Positions 1-8,870 are shown, numbered from the stretch's first letter. The stretch: 12,689 nt of DNA from Bacteroidales bacterium (GCA_028701815.1 JAQVPY010000050.1:1-12689); one strand, 5' to 3'. The notes: generated by a model not told the origin, from the sequence alone. A program made the numbers and translations.

Positions 1-2030
1 ACAAAATCGTCGCCGGTGTCACATACCTCGAAATTGAAGATATCCCTACACCACTTGCTGTCCCCTTCGCTATCGTGCCACTTATGGAAGATAAAACGTC
101 AGGAATCATTATCCCCGACTACGGAAACTCCCAGGAACGTGGGTTCTTCCTCGAAAATGGCGGTTACTACTGGAGTATCAACGACTATTTCGACCTGAAA
201 CTCCTCGGCGATATCTATACCCGCGGCAGCTGGGCTCTCAAACCCTCTATGAACTATAAAAAACGCTATAAATTCAGCGGCTCCTTCGGACTTAGCTTCG
301 CGGTCAACAAAACAGGTATTAAAGGTACTTCCGGCTATAACTCAAGAAACGACTTTAAAATCGTTTGGAAACATACGCAGGACCCTAAAGCACGCCCTAA
401 TAGCACTTTCAGCGCTAATGTTAATTTCGTCACAAGCTCCTATAATAAATATAATCCGTCATCTACTACAGATTATCTGTCGAATACTTTTAAATCAAGT
501 ATCGCTTACCAGACTTCCTTCGCAAATAAAAAAATTAACCTCTCCCTTAACGCGGGACACTCCCAGAATACTCTTACCAATTCCATGACCTTTACCCTCC
601 CTGACTTCTCTCTCTCCGTGTCTAAACTTTACCCGTTTAAACGGAAAAAACAAATAGGGGGAACTAAATGGTACGAAAAGATAAACTTTACCTATTCTAT
701 GGTCGGGAAAAATGAGATCACCTCTATCGACTCTCTCTTGCTTAAAGAACCTGTCCTCGATAAAATGAAAAACGGTATTAAACATACCGCTAATATAGGC
801 TTTAACTCAAACCTGTTTAAAGTCCTTAACTTTACCCTGTCGGCTAAATATGTCGAAAGATGGTATTCAAAATATGCCGACGCTTACTACGTCGCTGATA
901 CTACTTTCGTCGACGGAATTGCCGTCGCACCTCACCTTCAGGTAGACCCTGTTTATGCCTTTAAGGCCGCACGCGATTTTAACTTTAACACTTCCCTCGG
1001 AACTACCCTGTATGGACTCGTGCAGTTTAAAAAAGGCTTCCTACGCGCTGTCAGACATGTCCTTACACCATCGCTGTCTTTTAATTATACCCCCGACTTC
1101 GGAACTGACTTTTGGAAAAATTATAACTATTATGAGGATGTTAGAGGCGACTGGGTGAAATATTCTATCTATAACGTTGGCGATTTCTCCTCCCTCTATG
1201 GCTACCCAACAGACGGAACTTCCGGAAAGTTTAATATCGCCTTCGGAAACTCCCTCGAAATTAAAGTGAGATCTAAAAATGATACTATCATCGGCATGAA
1301 AAAAATTAAACTTATCGAAAGTTTAAACTTCTCTACCGGCTATGACGTGGCTAAAGACTCCCTTAACTGGTCGCCTCTCGCTATCTCCGGTAGAACATCC
1401 CTCGTTAAAGGACTGAACCTTACTTATTCTACCCAACTTAGCCCATATAAGGTTAATGAAAATGGAAAAACTATCGACGAATTTATATGGAAAACTGAAA
1501 AACGCCTCTTCGCACCCCCCTCTCAGACATGGTCGCTCGGATTTTCTTATAACCTTAACTCTAACACATTTAAAAATAAAAATAAAAATAAAAAAAATAA
1601 ATCCCCCTCTAACCCTTCGGGCATGAGCGACGTGGAAGAAGTTATCATTTCTCCCTATGAATATATCGACTGGAATAATGCGTGGAATGTCGCTATCAGC
1701 TATAATTTTAGCTATATCATAAAAAATGTGATGACCGACGGCGAATATGTGAAGAAAATTACTAAGGTCAATACTATTAATCTTAACGGTAATGTAAATA
1801 TCACCCCCAAATGGAAAGTGACTTATAATACTTCTTTTGACATACAGGAACTCGAACTCACATACGTGAACCTTTCCGTCTATCGCGACCTCCATTGCTG
1901 GGAGATGAGCTTCAACTGGATCCCCTTCGGCGGACATAAAAGCTGGAGCTTTACTATCAATGCTAAAGCAGGAATGCTTAACTCTCTGAAATACGAGAAA
2001 AAAGAGGAGAGCTTTAGAGACAGCCTGTAA
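1..2030 (+). CDS. lptD: LPS-assembly protein LptD, Bacteroidota type (5'-partial)
   Basis: This is the C-terminal part of LptD, the outer-membrane barrel that inserts lipopolysaccharide into the outer leaflet at the end of the Lpt bridge. The frame is open from position 3 to the TAA at 2028-2030 (675 residues visible). The gene starts upstream, and I estimate about 200 residues are missing compared with relatives of roughly 880-900. Recognition rests on two blocks: an early stretch with PLMEDKTSGIIIPDYGNS and GGYYWSINDYFDLKLLGDIYTRG, and a C-terminal block with VYRDLHCWEMSFNWIPFGG followed by WSFTINAKAGML. Between them are alternating amphipathic strands rich in Tyr, Asn, Ser and Thr, as expected for a large beta-barrel. 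A Lys/Asn-rich loop at 1572-1601 is encoded by an A-rich microsatellite. The family assignment is firm; direct proof of an LPS role in this organism is not available from sequence. Confidence 0.9.
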   Translation, partial: KIVAGVTYLEIEDIPTPLAVPFAIVPLMEDKTSGIIIPDYGNSQERGFFLENGGYYWSINDYFDLKLLGDIYTRGSWALKPSMNYKKRYKFSGSFGLSFAVNKTGIKGTSGYNSRNDFKIVWKHTQDPKARPNSTFSANVNFVTSSYNKYNPSSTTDYLSNTFKSSIAYQTSFANKKINLSLNAGHSQNTLTNSMTFTLPDFSLSVSKLYPFKRKKQIGGTKWYEKINFTYSMVGKNEITSIDSLLLKEPVLDKMKNGIKHTANIGFNSNLFKVLNFTLSAKYVERWYSKYADAYYVADTTFVDGIAVAPHLQVDPVYAFKAARDFNFNTSLGTTLYGLVQFKKGFLRAVRHVLTPSLSFNYTPDFGTDFWKNYNYYEDVRGDWVKYSIYNVGDFSSLYGYPTDGTSGKFNIAFGNSLEIKVRSKNDTIIGMKKIKLIESLNFSTGYDVAKDSLNWSPLAISGRTSLVKGLNLTYSTQLSPYKVNENGKTIDEFIWKTEKRLFAPPSQTWSLGFSYNLNSNTFKNKNKNKKNKSPSNPSGMSDVEEVIISPYEYIDWNNAWNVAISYNFSYIIKNVMTDGEYVKKITKVNTINLNGNVNITPKWKVTYNTSFDIQELELTYVNLSVYRDLHCWEMSFNWIPFGGHKSWSFTINAKAGMLNSLKYEKKEESFRDSL
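1572..1601 (+). repeat. A-rich hexamer microsatellite inside lptD
   Basis: Three tandem copies of AAAAAT (1572-1589) are followed by a degenerate continuation to 1601. They encode alternating Lys and Asn (KNKNKNKKNK) just before a Ser/Pro-rich stretch, probably a loop between barrel strands. The unit is six bases, so gain or loss of a whole copy keeps the reading frame and changes only loop length and charge. Confidence 0.75.
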
Positions 2031-2095
2031 CTTTTTTTAAATCCCCCCCCCCGACATTTTCTCTTTTCTTGCATTAAGGTATATAATTCTTTGTT
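2031..2095. other. Intergenic gap between lptD and the comF-family gene
   Basis: This 65-nt gap holds a T7 run (2032-2038), a C10 run (2043-2052) and an AT-rich end just before the comF-family start. No convincing hairpin terminator is visible. TATAATTCTTTG at 2082-2093 resembles a Bacteroidota -7 box but does not fit TAnnTTTG, and it lies only two bases before the ATG, so I do not call a promoter. Confidence 0.6.
2043..2052. repeat. Homopolymer C10 tract
   Basis: Ten consecutive C residues lie in the gap 43 nt upstream of the comF-family ATG and 12 nt after the lptD stop. No other C or G run of this length is visible in the window. Such tracts are prone to slippage and to sequencing error, so the exact count should be treated with caution. 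Confidence 0.85.
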
Positions 2096-2773
2096 ATGTG
2101 CCTGAAATCATTATTAAATCTCTTCTTCCCAAAACTCTGCGTCGGATGCGGCGTCCCACTGTTCGCACATGAATATTTGCTCTGCGACTATTGCCGTTTT
2201 AACCTCCCTTATACAAACTATCACTTGATGCCTGAAAACCCGATAGAGCAAATGTTCTGGGGTAAAATCCGTATTTTTAAGGCCACATCCTTTATCTTCT
2301 ATACTAAAGACAGCTCCGCTCAATCTATAATCCATAACCTTAAATATCATTCGCGACCGGAAGTGGGAACCTTTATGGGCCGTTTGGCAGGAAATGCTCT
2401 CGCCGATTTCTATGCCGATGTTGACCTGATCGTCCCGGTACCACTACACCCGAAAAAACTTAAGAAAAGAGGCTATAATCAAAGTGAGATGATCGCTCGC
2501 GGACTGTCAGAAATAATCGGGAAACCACTCGCCCTTGATGCCCTGTTTAAAAATAAAATTACTAAAACACAGACCAAGAAAAATAAAGAAGAAAGATTTT
2601 TAAATGTCAGAGGCAGCTTCTCGGTGAAAAATGCCGAAATGTTCGAAAATAAACATATACTGCTCGTCGACGACGTGCTCACTACCGGCGCTACCCTCGA
2701 AGCTTGCGCATCAGCCCTGATTGACTCACATGCCAAAATCAGCGTCTTTACCCTCGGACTCGCCTCATCGTAA
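2096..2773 (+). CDS. comF: ComF family phosphoribosyltransferase-like protein
   Basis: ComF-family protein of 225 residues, close to the usual length. The N-terminus carries a four-cysteine zinc finger (C15-x2-C18 and C30-x2-C33). The rest is a type I phosphoribosyltransferase fold with the block LIVPVPLHPKKLKKRGYNQS and the PRPP-binding loop VDDVLTTGAT at about residues 191-200, including the paired Asp192-Asp193. Relatives such as Bacillus ComFC and Haemophilus ComF are needed for DNA uptake in competence, but many bacteria that carry the gene are not known to be competent, so the role here is open. The start at 2096 is chosen because MCLKSLLNLFFPKLCVGCG matches the usual family beginning. 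The stop TAA (2771-2773) forms the first bases of the heptad array of the next promoter, so it probably belongs to a transcription unit that ends here. Confidence 0.88.
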   Translation: MCLKSLLNLFFPKLCVGCGVPLFAHEYLLCDYCRFNLPYTNYHLMPENPIEQMFWGKIRIFKATSFIFYTKDSSAQSIIHNLKYHSRPEVGTFMGRLAGNALADFYADVDLIVPVPLHPKKLKKRGYNQSEMIARGLSEIIGKPLALDALFKNKITKTQTKKNKEERFLNVRGSFSVKNAEMFENKHILLVDDVLTTGATLEACASALIDSHAKISVFTLGLASS

Positions 2774-2805
2774 TTACTAATTGGTAATTTCTAAATGCTA
2801 ATTAA
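2771..2805. repeat. TAATTNN heptad array upstream of the cysS promoter
   Basis: Five contiguous 7-bp units start at 2771, 2778, 2785, 2792 and 2799: TAATTAC, TAATTGG, TAATTTC, TAAATGC and TAATTAA. Four of the five begin exactly with TAATT. The first overlaps the comF-family stop codon. The array ends 6 nt before the TATCTTTG box. A second array of the same type and offset lies at 5776-5796. Confidence 0.8.
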
Positions 2806-2811
2806 AATAAT

Positions 2812-2819
2812 TATCTTTG
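2812..2819 (+). promoter_or_regulatory. Bacteroidota -7 promoter box for cysS-ispG
   Basis: TATCTTTG matches the Bacteroidota primary-sigma -7 consensus TAnnTTTG exactly and is followed by CAG. No clear TTG element at the usual -33 spacing is seen; the heptad array occupies that position. Transcription would start a few bases downstream, giving a leader of roughly 10 nt before the cysS ATG at 2837. This rules against the in-frame ATG at 2795, which lies upstream of the box. Confidence 0.7.
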
Positions 2820-2836
2820 CAGAAAATTATCGTTAC

Positions 2837-4310
2837 ATGGAAACAAACCTTGTCATCTATAACTCCTTGTCGGGGGAAAAAGAGAAATTTCAACCTATAC
2901 ACCCTTCATCTGTCGGAATGTACGTATGCGGACCTACAGTCTATGGCGACGGTCACCTCGGTCATGCCCGCCCCGCTATCACTTTCGATATCGTCTTCAG
3001 ATACCTGAAACATCTCGGATTTAAAGTGCGCTATGTTAGAAATATTACCGATGTCGGTCACCTCGAACATGACGCCGATGCAGGTGAAGATAAAATTGCT
3101 AAAAAAGCTCGCCTCGAACAACTCGAGCCTATGGAAGTCGCCCAGCATTATTCTAATTCATATCATCACGATATGCACCGCCTGAATGTACTCGACCCTT
3201 CTATCGAACCGCTCGCCTCAGGTCATATCATAGAGCAGATAGATATGGTGAAGAAAATCATCGACGCCGGCTATGCTTATGTCTCTAACGGCTCTGTGTA
3301 TTTCGACGTGCCTAAATATAACGAGAACTACCAATATGGTATCCTCTCCGGACGTAAACTCGAAGATATGCTCACGGCTACCCGTGAACTCGACGGCCAA
3401 CAGGAAAAACATAATCCTGCCGACTTCGCACTCTGGAAAAAAGCTTCCCCGGAACATATTATGAAATGGGAATCCCCATGGAGCATCGGCTTCCCGGGAT
3501 GGCATGCGGAATGCTCCGCTATGGGCGCTAAATACCTCGGCGTGCCTTTCGATATCCACGGCGGCGGAATGGACCTGAAATTTCCTCACCATGAATCCGA
3601 AATAGCCCAGGCCGTCACTGCCTTCGGTAAAATGCCCGTGAAATACTGGATGCATAATAATATGATTACTATCAACGGACAAAAAATGGGTAAATCCCTC
3701 GGGAATTTTATTACCCTTAACTCGTTCTTTACAGGTGATCACCCACTGCTGAAACAGCCATATTCCCCTATGACAATCCGCTTCTTTATCCTCCAGGCTC
3801 ACTATCGCTCTGAACTCGACTTTTCAAATGATGCACTGATCGCTGCGGAAAAGGGTATGAAGAGATTGTTCGCGGCCATGAAAACTATCAAAAAAATAAA
3901 TCCTTCCGTTACGTCGGATTTTAATGTGAAAGAATTTGTCTCCAATTGCTATAAAGCCCTCGACGATGACTTCAATACCCCCATCCTTATCGCCCATCTT
4001 TTCGACGCGGTGAAAGCTGTCAACTCTTTCGCCGATGGCAAAATGACAATTACTAAAGAAGACCTCGATTATCTTTCAGAGAATATGAATGAAATCGTCC
4101 TTAATATACTCGGACTCTCCGACGAAGAAGAATTGAGCGATAACGGAAGTACCAAACTCGTAGATAATTTGATGAATCTTATCCTCGACCTGAGAGCTAA
4201 AGCCCGTCAGAATAAGGACTGGGCTACGTCGGATACTATTAGAGACAGCCTGAAACAGGCTAATGTTACAGTCAAAGACGGTAAAGACGGCTCAACATGG
4301 AACGTCGAAT

Positions 4311-4318
<8 letters not shown>
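2837..4318 (+). CDS. cysS: Cysteine--tRNA ligase
   Basis: Class I aminoacyl-tRNA synthetase that charges tRNA-Cys in the cytoplasm, 493 residues. The HIGH motif is HLGH (residues 40-43). The catalytic zinc site is complete: Cys31 in YVCGPTVY, Cys226 in WHAECSAMG, and His251 and Glu255 in FPHHESE. The KMSKS loop appears as KMGKS (283-287), which I believe is the usual form in Bacteroidota. The C-terminal helical anticodon-binding part ends with the expected RAKARQNKDWATSDTIRDSL block. The frame is open from an ATG at 2795, but the 14 extra residues do not resemble the family and would place the promoter box inside the gene; METNLVIYNSL from 2837 is the standard beginning. There is no Shine-Dalgarno sequence. 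The stop overlaps the ispG start by 8 nt, indicating co-transcription and probable translational coupling. Confidence 0.96.
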
Positions 4319-5732
<1,414 letters not shown>

Positions 5733-5775
5733 TTTACCCCTGAATAATCTACCCCAATCACGAAATCCTATTTGC

Positions 5776-5796
5776 TAATTTATAATTGCTAATTAA
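5776..5796. repeat. TAATTNN heptad array upstream of the TPR gene promoter
   Basis: Three contiguous perfect units start at 5776, 5783 and 5790: TAATTTA, TAATTGC and TAATTAA. The last unit and its offset from the -7 box (6 nt) are the same as in the array upstream of cysS, and in both cases TAATTAA is preceded by GC. Confidence 0.8.
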
Positions 5797-5802
5797 TTTC
5801 AC

Positions 5803-5810
5803 TATCTTTG
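5803..5810 (+). promoter_or_regulatory. Bacteroidota -7 promoter box for the TPR/PD40 pair
   Basis: TATCTTTG is a perfect TAnnTTTG match. With the following CAG it is identical over 11 bases to the cysS promoter core. It ends 24 nt before the ATG at 5835. No TTG element is found at the expected -33 distance; the heptad array fills that position. Confidence 0.72.
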
Positions 5811-5834
5811 CAGCTTAAATAAAAAGAACAGCTA

Positions 5835-6860
5835 ATGGCGTCGTCGAAAAGACTTGTGTTGTTGATATTATTTCTTTTGCCGGCTCTCGGTTTCGCCCAA
5901 AACGATATCAGAGCCTTCGAAAGTTATAATAAAGGCGTGTCTTTTCTGAAAATAGACGAAGTAGACTCTGCCTATTCCTGCTTCGCAAAAGCTATCTTAC
6001 TGAAACCGGACCTCAGTCGCGCTTATTATAATCTTGCCGTTACATGCTATCGTAAGGAGGACTATCGCGGGTCAATATCCAACATCAACAGATATCTCGA
6101 GACAAACCAGAGCGGGATGAACTACTATCTTAAGGCCAGAGCTTATCATAACCTTAATGAGCCGGATTCTGCACTCGTCTTGTATCATAACTCCTTGCTC
6201 CTGAATCCTAAACTTGCTGATGCCTATATGTATATGGGCGTAATATATTATGAAAAAGGCGATTACGATAACTCCCTGCTGTATCTTAATGAGGCCGTCA
6301 GACTTGATAAGACTAAATGGTATTATTTCTATAACAGAGGTTGTGCCTATTCAAAAAAAAGTCAATATTCCAATGCAGTGGAAGATTTTTCCGCCGCCCT
6401 CGAATTGAATCCGAATAATGTGGAGGTCATATCCGATCTCGGTTACTGCTATTATAAACTGGAAGACAACAGGACGGCGATAAGAACTTTGAAAAAAGCC
6501 CTCGAAATAGACCCCCTCCATACTCGCTCCTGCAATAATCTCGGACTCGTGTTTTATAAAATTGACAATTATCTCGAAGCTAACCTGCGCTTTACGGAAG
6601 GACTGAAATTGGACCACTCTAATACGGCTCTCCTAAACAACAGGGGGGTGACCTTCTTTAAACTCGAAAGCTTTGATAGAGCTATCCAAGATTTTAATGC
6701 CGTTCTTGATATCACCCCTACCGATGGAACAACCCTGCTAAACAGAGGCAACGTTAAAGAATATCTGCTCGATACAGAGGGCGCTTGTCAGGATTGGCTG
6801 AAAGCCCTCTATTTTGGTATCGATGAATCGCTTGTGCCACTTAAAATTTGTAACCCATGA
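5835..6860 (+). CDS. Secreted tetratricopeptide repeat protein (nine TPRs)
   Basis: A 341-residue exported protein. An N-terminal signal peptide (MASSKRLVLLILFLLPALGFAQ) has a positive start, a hydrophobic core and a likely cleavage after FA. The rest is about nine consecutive 34-residue TPR units from about residue 24 to 330, with family signatures such as AYYNLAVTCYRKEDYRGSI, AYMYMGVIYYEKGDYDNSL and LLNNRGVTFFKLESFDRAI. TPRs form a curved helical scaffold for protein-protein contacts, so a periplasmic or outer-membrane-associated adaptor is likely. No enzymatic domain is present. The stop overlaps the start of the next gene (ATGA), which also codes for a TPR-bearing secreted protein, so the two are probably made in a fixed ratio and may act together. 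The partner is unknown; the call does not go beyond the repeat family. Confidence 0.88.
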   Translation: MASSKRLVLLILFLLPALGFAQNDIRAFESYNKGVSFLKIDEVDSAYSCFAKAILLKPDLSRAYYNLAVTCYRKEDYRGSISNINRYLETNQSGMNYYLKARAYHNLNEPDSALVLYHNSLLLNPKLADAYMYMGVIYYEKGDYDNSLLYLNEAVRLDKTKWYYFYNRGCAYSKKSQYSNAVEDFSAALELNPNNVEVISDLGYCYYKLEDNRTAIRTLKKALEIDPLHTRSCNNLGLVFYKIDNYLEANLRFTEGLKLDHSNTALLNNRGVTFFKLESFDRAIQDFNAVLDITPTDGTTLLNRGNVKEYLLDTEGACQDWLKALYFGIDESLVPLKICNP

Positions 6861-8836
6861 GACGATTGATCATCCTTGTGTTAAATGTGCTCTTGTTCTG
6901 CTCTGTCGCGGTGGCTCAAAATGTGGAGTTCAATGCTCAAACCTTGCCTGATAAGAAAATCCGTAAATATGCGCTGAAAATGCTCGACAACGGAGATAAA
7001 CTTTATTACGCTAAAACTCCTGATTATACAGGCGCTCTCAACTGCTTCCTCGAAGCTTACGCCGTTAATAAAAATAATGCTTTGCTGAATTATAAAATAG
7101 GGAAGTGCATCTTGTCGTATAATAAAAAGGACGGGATACCATATCTACAAGCCTCTTTCGATATTATGCAGACTATGTCACAACCGGATAAAAATATTTA
7201 TCTCGACCTCGTTCTGCTGATGGCTAAAGCCTGTCATTTTAATTATGAGTTTGAAACAGCAATAGACTTCTATCAACTGTGGCTCGCGAATGCAGATCCC
7301 AACAATATGCCTGTCGCAACATGGAATGAGGTGAATAATAACATCGCTCGTTGTAACTCCGGAATATCTTTGGTTAAAAATCCCGTGAGAGCCATTATTA
7401 ACAACCTCGGAAACAGCGTCAATGGTTATTATAAGGACTTTTCCGCCGTCTGCGATGCCGACAACCTCCTCTGGTTTTGCTCTACTCGCCCACAAAACCC
7501 GCCGACTAAAAAGAAAGTCCCTGTGAGCAATATCTATTGTGCCGAAAAACAGACCGATGGTAGCTTTGGGGTGGTGCGACTACTCGGGGAACCATTTAAC
7601 TCAGGTAAAGACGATATAATAACCGATATCTCTTATAACGGAAAATATGCTCTTATCAGCAGAAACGGCGACATCTATTATTCTATAAAAAATTCTAAGG
7701 GTCAATGGACAAAGTTTAGTTTTTTAGATAATGATATTAATACCGATTATGATGAACATTATGCCTCTTTCGGAAAAGATATGAGGAGCGTGTTTTTTGT
7801 AAGCAATAAACCGGGTGGCTTCGGCGGTTACGACATCTATCGCGGCGACCTCATGCTTACAAGAAATGGGGGGCTCAGATGCGTAAATGTGGTGAACCTC
7901 GGGGAAAATATCAACTCTGAGTTCGATGAGATATGTGTCTCCTTCTCTAAATTCGGCAATAAAATGTTCGTTTCTTCCAATAATACCTCTTCTATCGGCG
8001 GCTTCGATGTCTTTAAAGCTATACCGCAAGATGGTTCATGGTCGCCCTTGATTAATATCGGATACCCTGTTAATACTACCGGCGACGACCTGTATTATGT
8101 GCCTGCTAACGATGATAATGTGGGATTCTATACAGTAGAAGACGCAACTTTTGATACGGATCTGTATAGCGTGGATCTCGTAGATGTCCAGAGTATTTGC
8201 ATTATGAAGGAAATTAATGGGTCTATGGTTTATACTTCAAAGGAGAAAGATATCGAGACTTTCGGCTACGAAGATGCTATGAAGATAAACTCCTATGTCA
8301 TCTGTCCCGTCTCCGGAACGTTCTTCGATACAATAGCCAACGTGCCGCTATCTCTATCCGTCGATGTGATAAACAACGAGACCTTGCATGTGATAGCTTC
8401 TTTCGAAACCCAGCCTAACACCGGCAAATACTCTATCTCTCTTCCCTCAGGCGAGAGCTACGGCTTTATCATTCACGACAATAATTACCTCTTCTGCCCC
8501 AAAGAAATTACTATCCCCGGATCGTCTTTCTATGTGCCTTTTGAAGAGAATTTCTTTATGCATAGCTATACGGCAGATACTATTATGCCACTGAATTATA
8601 TATCTTTTATTAAAGATAATGAGAAATTTAATATGGAGAAGTCCGCCGGTGAACTCTTTCGACTGCTTACAGTGCTAAAAACACATGCAAACATGAAAGT
8701 GGAAATTTATGGAAAACCTTATTATTCGCTGAAAGTCTGCGAATACTTGATAGATAACGGCATAGATGCCGACAGAGTGTCTAAAAAACTCTCTCTCGAA
8801 AACGGCAAAAATTTATCCGGCGTGAGATTCTATTAA
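6857..8836 (+). CDS. TPR/PD40/CRD envelope protein with degenerate OmpA-like C-terminus
   Basis: A 659-residue secreted protein resembling the Bacteroidota TPR-PD40-OmpA family, which includes PorE of the type IX secretion system. Parts in order: a signal peptide ending SVAVA before Q21, with no convincing lipobox; TPR-like helices at about 35-170; a PD40/WD40-like propeller at about 190-440, with blocks LLWFCSTRP, VFFVSNKPGGFGGYDIYRG and MFVSSNNTSSIGGFDVFKA; a carboxypeptidase-regulatory-like beta domain at about 480-555 (NTGKYSISLPSGESYGFII); and an OmpA-like domain at about 560-659. In the last domain the usual GHTD loop is contracted to GKPYYS, and the conserved Asp and the Arg of the LSxxRA helix, which bind peptidoglycan, are absent. 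The start overlaps the stop of the upstream TPR gene by 4 nt. A specific role such as secretion cannot be assigned, because no other type IX gene is in the window. Confidence 0.82.
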   Translation: MRRLIILVLNVLLFCSVAVAQNVEFNAQTLPDKKIRKYALKMLDNGDKLYYAKTPDYTGALNCFLEAYAVNKNNALLNYKIGKCILSYNKKDGIPYLQASFDIMQTMSQPDKNIYLDLVLLMAKACHFNYEFETAIDFYQLWLANADPNNMPVATWNEVNNNIARCNSGISLVKNPVRAIINNLGNSVNGYYKDFSAVCDADNLLWFCSTRPQNPPTKKKVPVSNIYCAEKQTDGSFGVVRLLGEPFNSGKDDIITDISYNGKYALISRNGDIYYSIKNSKGQWTKFSFLDNDINTDYDEHYASFGKDMRSVFFVSNKPGGFGGYDIYRGDLMLTRNGGLRCVNVVNLGENINSEFDEICVSFSKFGNKMFVSSNNTSSIGGFDVFKAIPQDGSWSPLINIGYPVNTTGDDLYYVPANDDNVGFYTVEDATFDTDLYSVDLVDVQSICIMKEINGSMVYTSKEKDIETFGYEDAMKINSYVICPVSGTFFDTIANVPLSLSVDVINNETLHVIASFETQPNTGKYSISLPSGESYGFIIHDNNYLFCPKEITIPGSSFYVPFEENFFMHSYTADTIMPLNYISFIKDNEKFNMEKSAGELFRLLTVLKTHANMKVEIYGKPYYSLKVCEYLIDNGIDADRVSKKLSLENGKNLSGVRFY

Positions 8837-8862
8837 TCCGCCGACAATTAAAAATTATTATT

Positions 8863-8870
8863 TACTTTTG
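8863..8870 (+). promoter_or_regulatory. Bacteroidota -7 promoter box for the ABC ATPase operon
   Basis: TACTTTTG fits TAnnTTTG and lies in the 44-nt gap after the PD40 gene. It ends only 10 nt before the ATG at 8881, so the transcript would be leaderless or nearly so. The AT-rich sequence in front (8845-8862) shows only a loose form of the heptads seen at the other two promoters, with different spacing. No -33 TTG element is visible. Confidence 0.5.

Larger units (their letters stand above)
5733..5834. other. Intergenic region with promoter for the TPR/PD40 pair
   Basis: This is the longest non-coding gap in the window (102 nt). It contains an AT-rich segment, the second heptad array (5776-5796) and a TATCTTTG box (5803-5810). 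I see no inverted repeat with a T-tract that would make a clear terminator for ispG, and no small open frame worth calling. Confidence 0.7.

Noticed and set aside
1323..1937. Long antisense open frame (about 204 codons) opposite lptD
   Set aside because: It lies wholly inside a well-supported gene, shows no recognisable domain and has low-complexity Phe/Ile runs. The codon-boundary bias of the sense genes can keep antisense frames open by chance.
1990..2040. Possible rho-independent terminator after lptD, A-rich stretch pairing with the T7 run
   Set aside because: The only pairing is A6G with CT6 across a loop of about 25-30 nt; there is no GC-rich stem.
2082..2093. Possible promoter box TATAATTCTTTG before the comF-family gene
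   Set aside because: It does not match TAnnTTTG and lies only two bases before the start codon; any transcript would begin inside the gene.
2795..2836. Upstream in-frame start giving a 14-residue longer CysS
   Set aside because: The added residues are AT-rich translation of the promoter region. The TATCTTTG box at 2812-2819 would lie inside the gene, and the family N-terminus begins at 2837.
3218..3802. Long antisense open frame (about 194 codons) opposite cysS
   Set aside because: cysS is unambiguous with all catalytic motifs, and the antisense product has no family features or promoter.
4263..4310. Upstream in-frame start giving a 16-residue longer IspG
   Set aside because: It would overlap cysS by 56 nt and adds residues unlike the family, whereas MSKIVRVG at 4311 fits.
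6857..8836. Frameshift in the OmpA-like domain of the PD40 protein
   Set aside because: The frame is continuous through the helix and final strand on both sides of the missing loop, so this looks like in-frame loss, not a sequencing frameshift.
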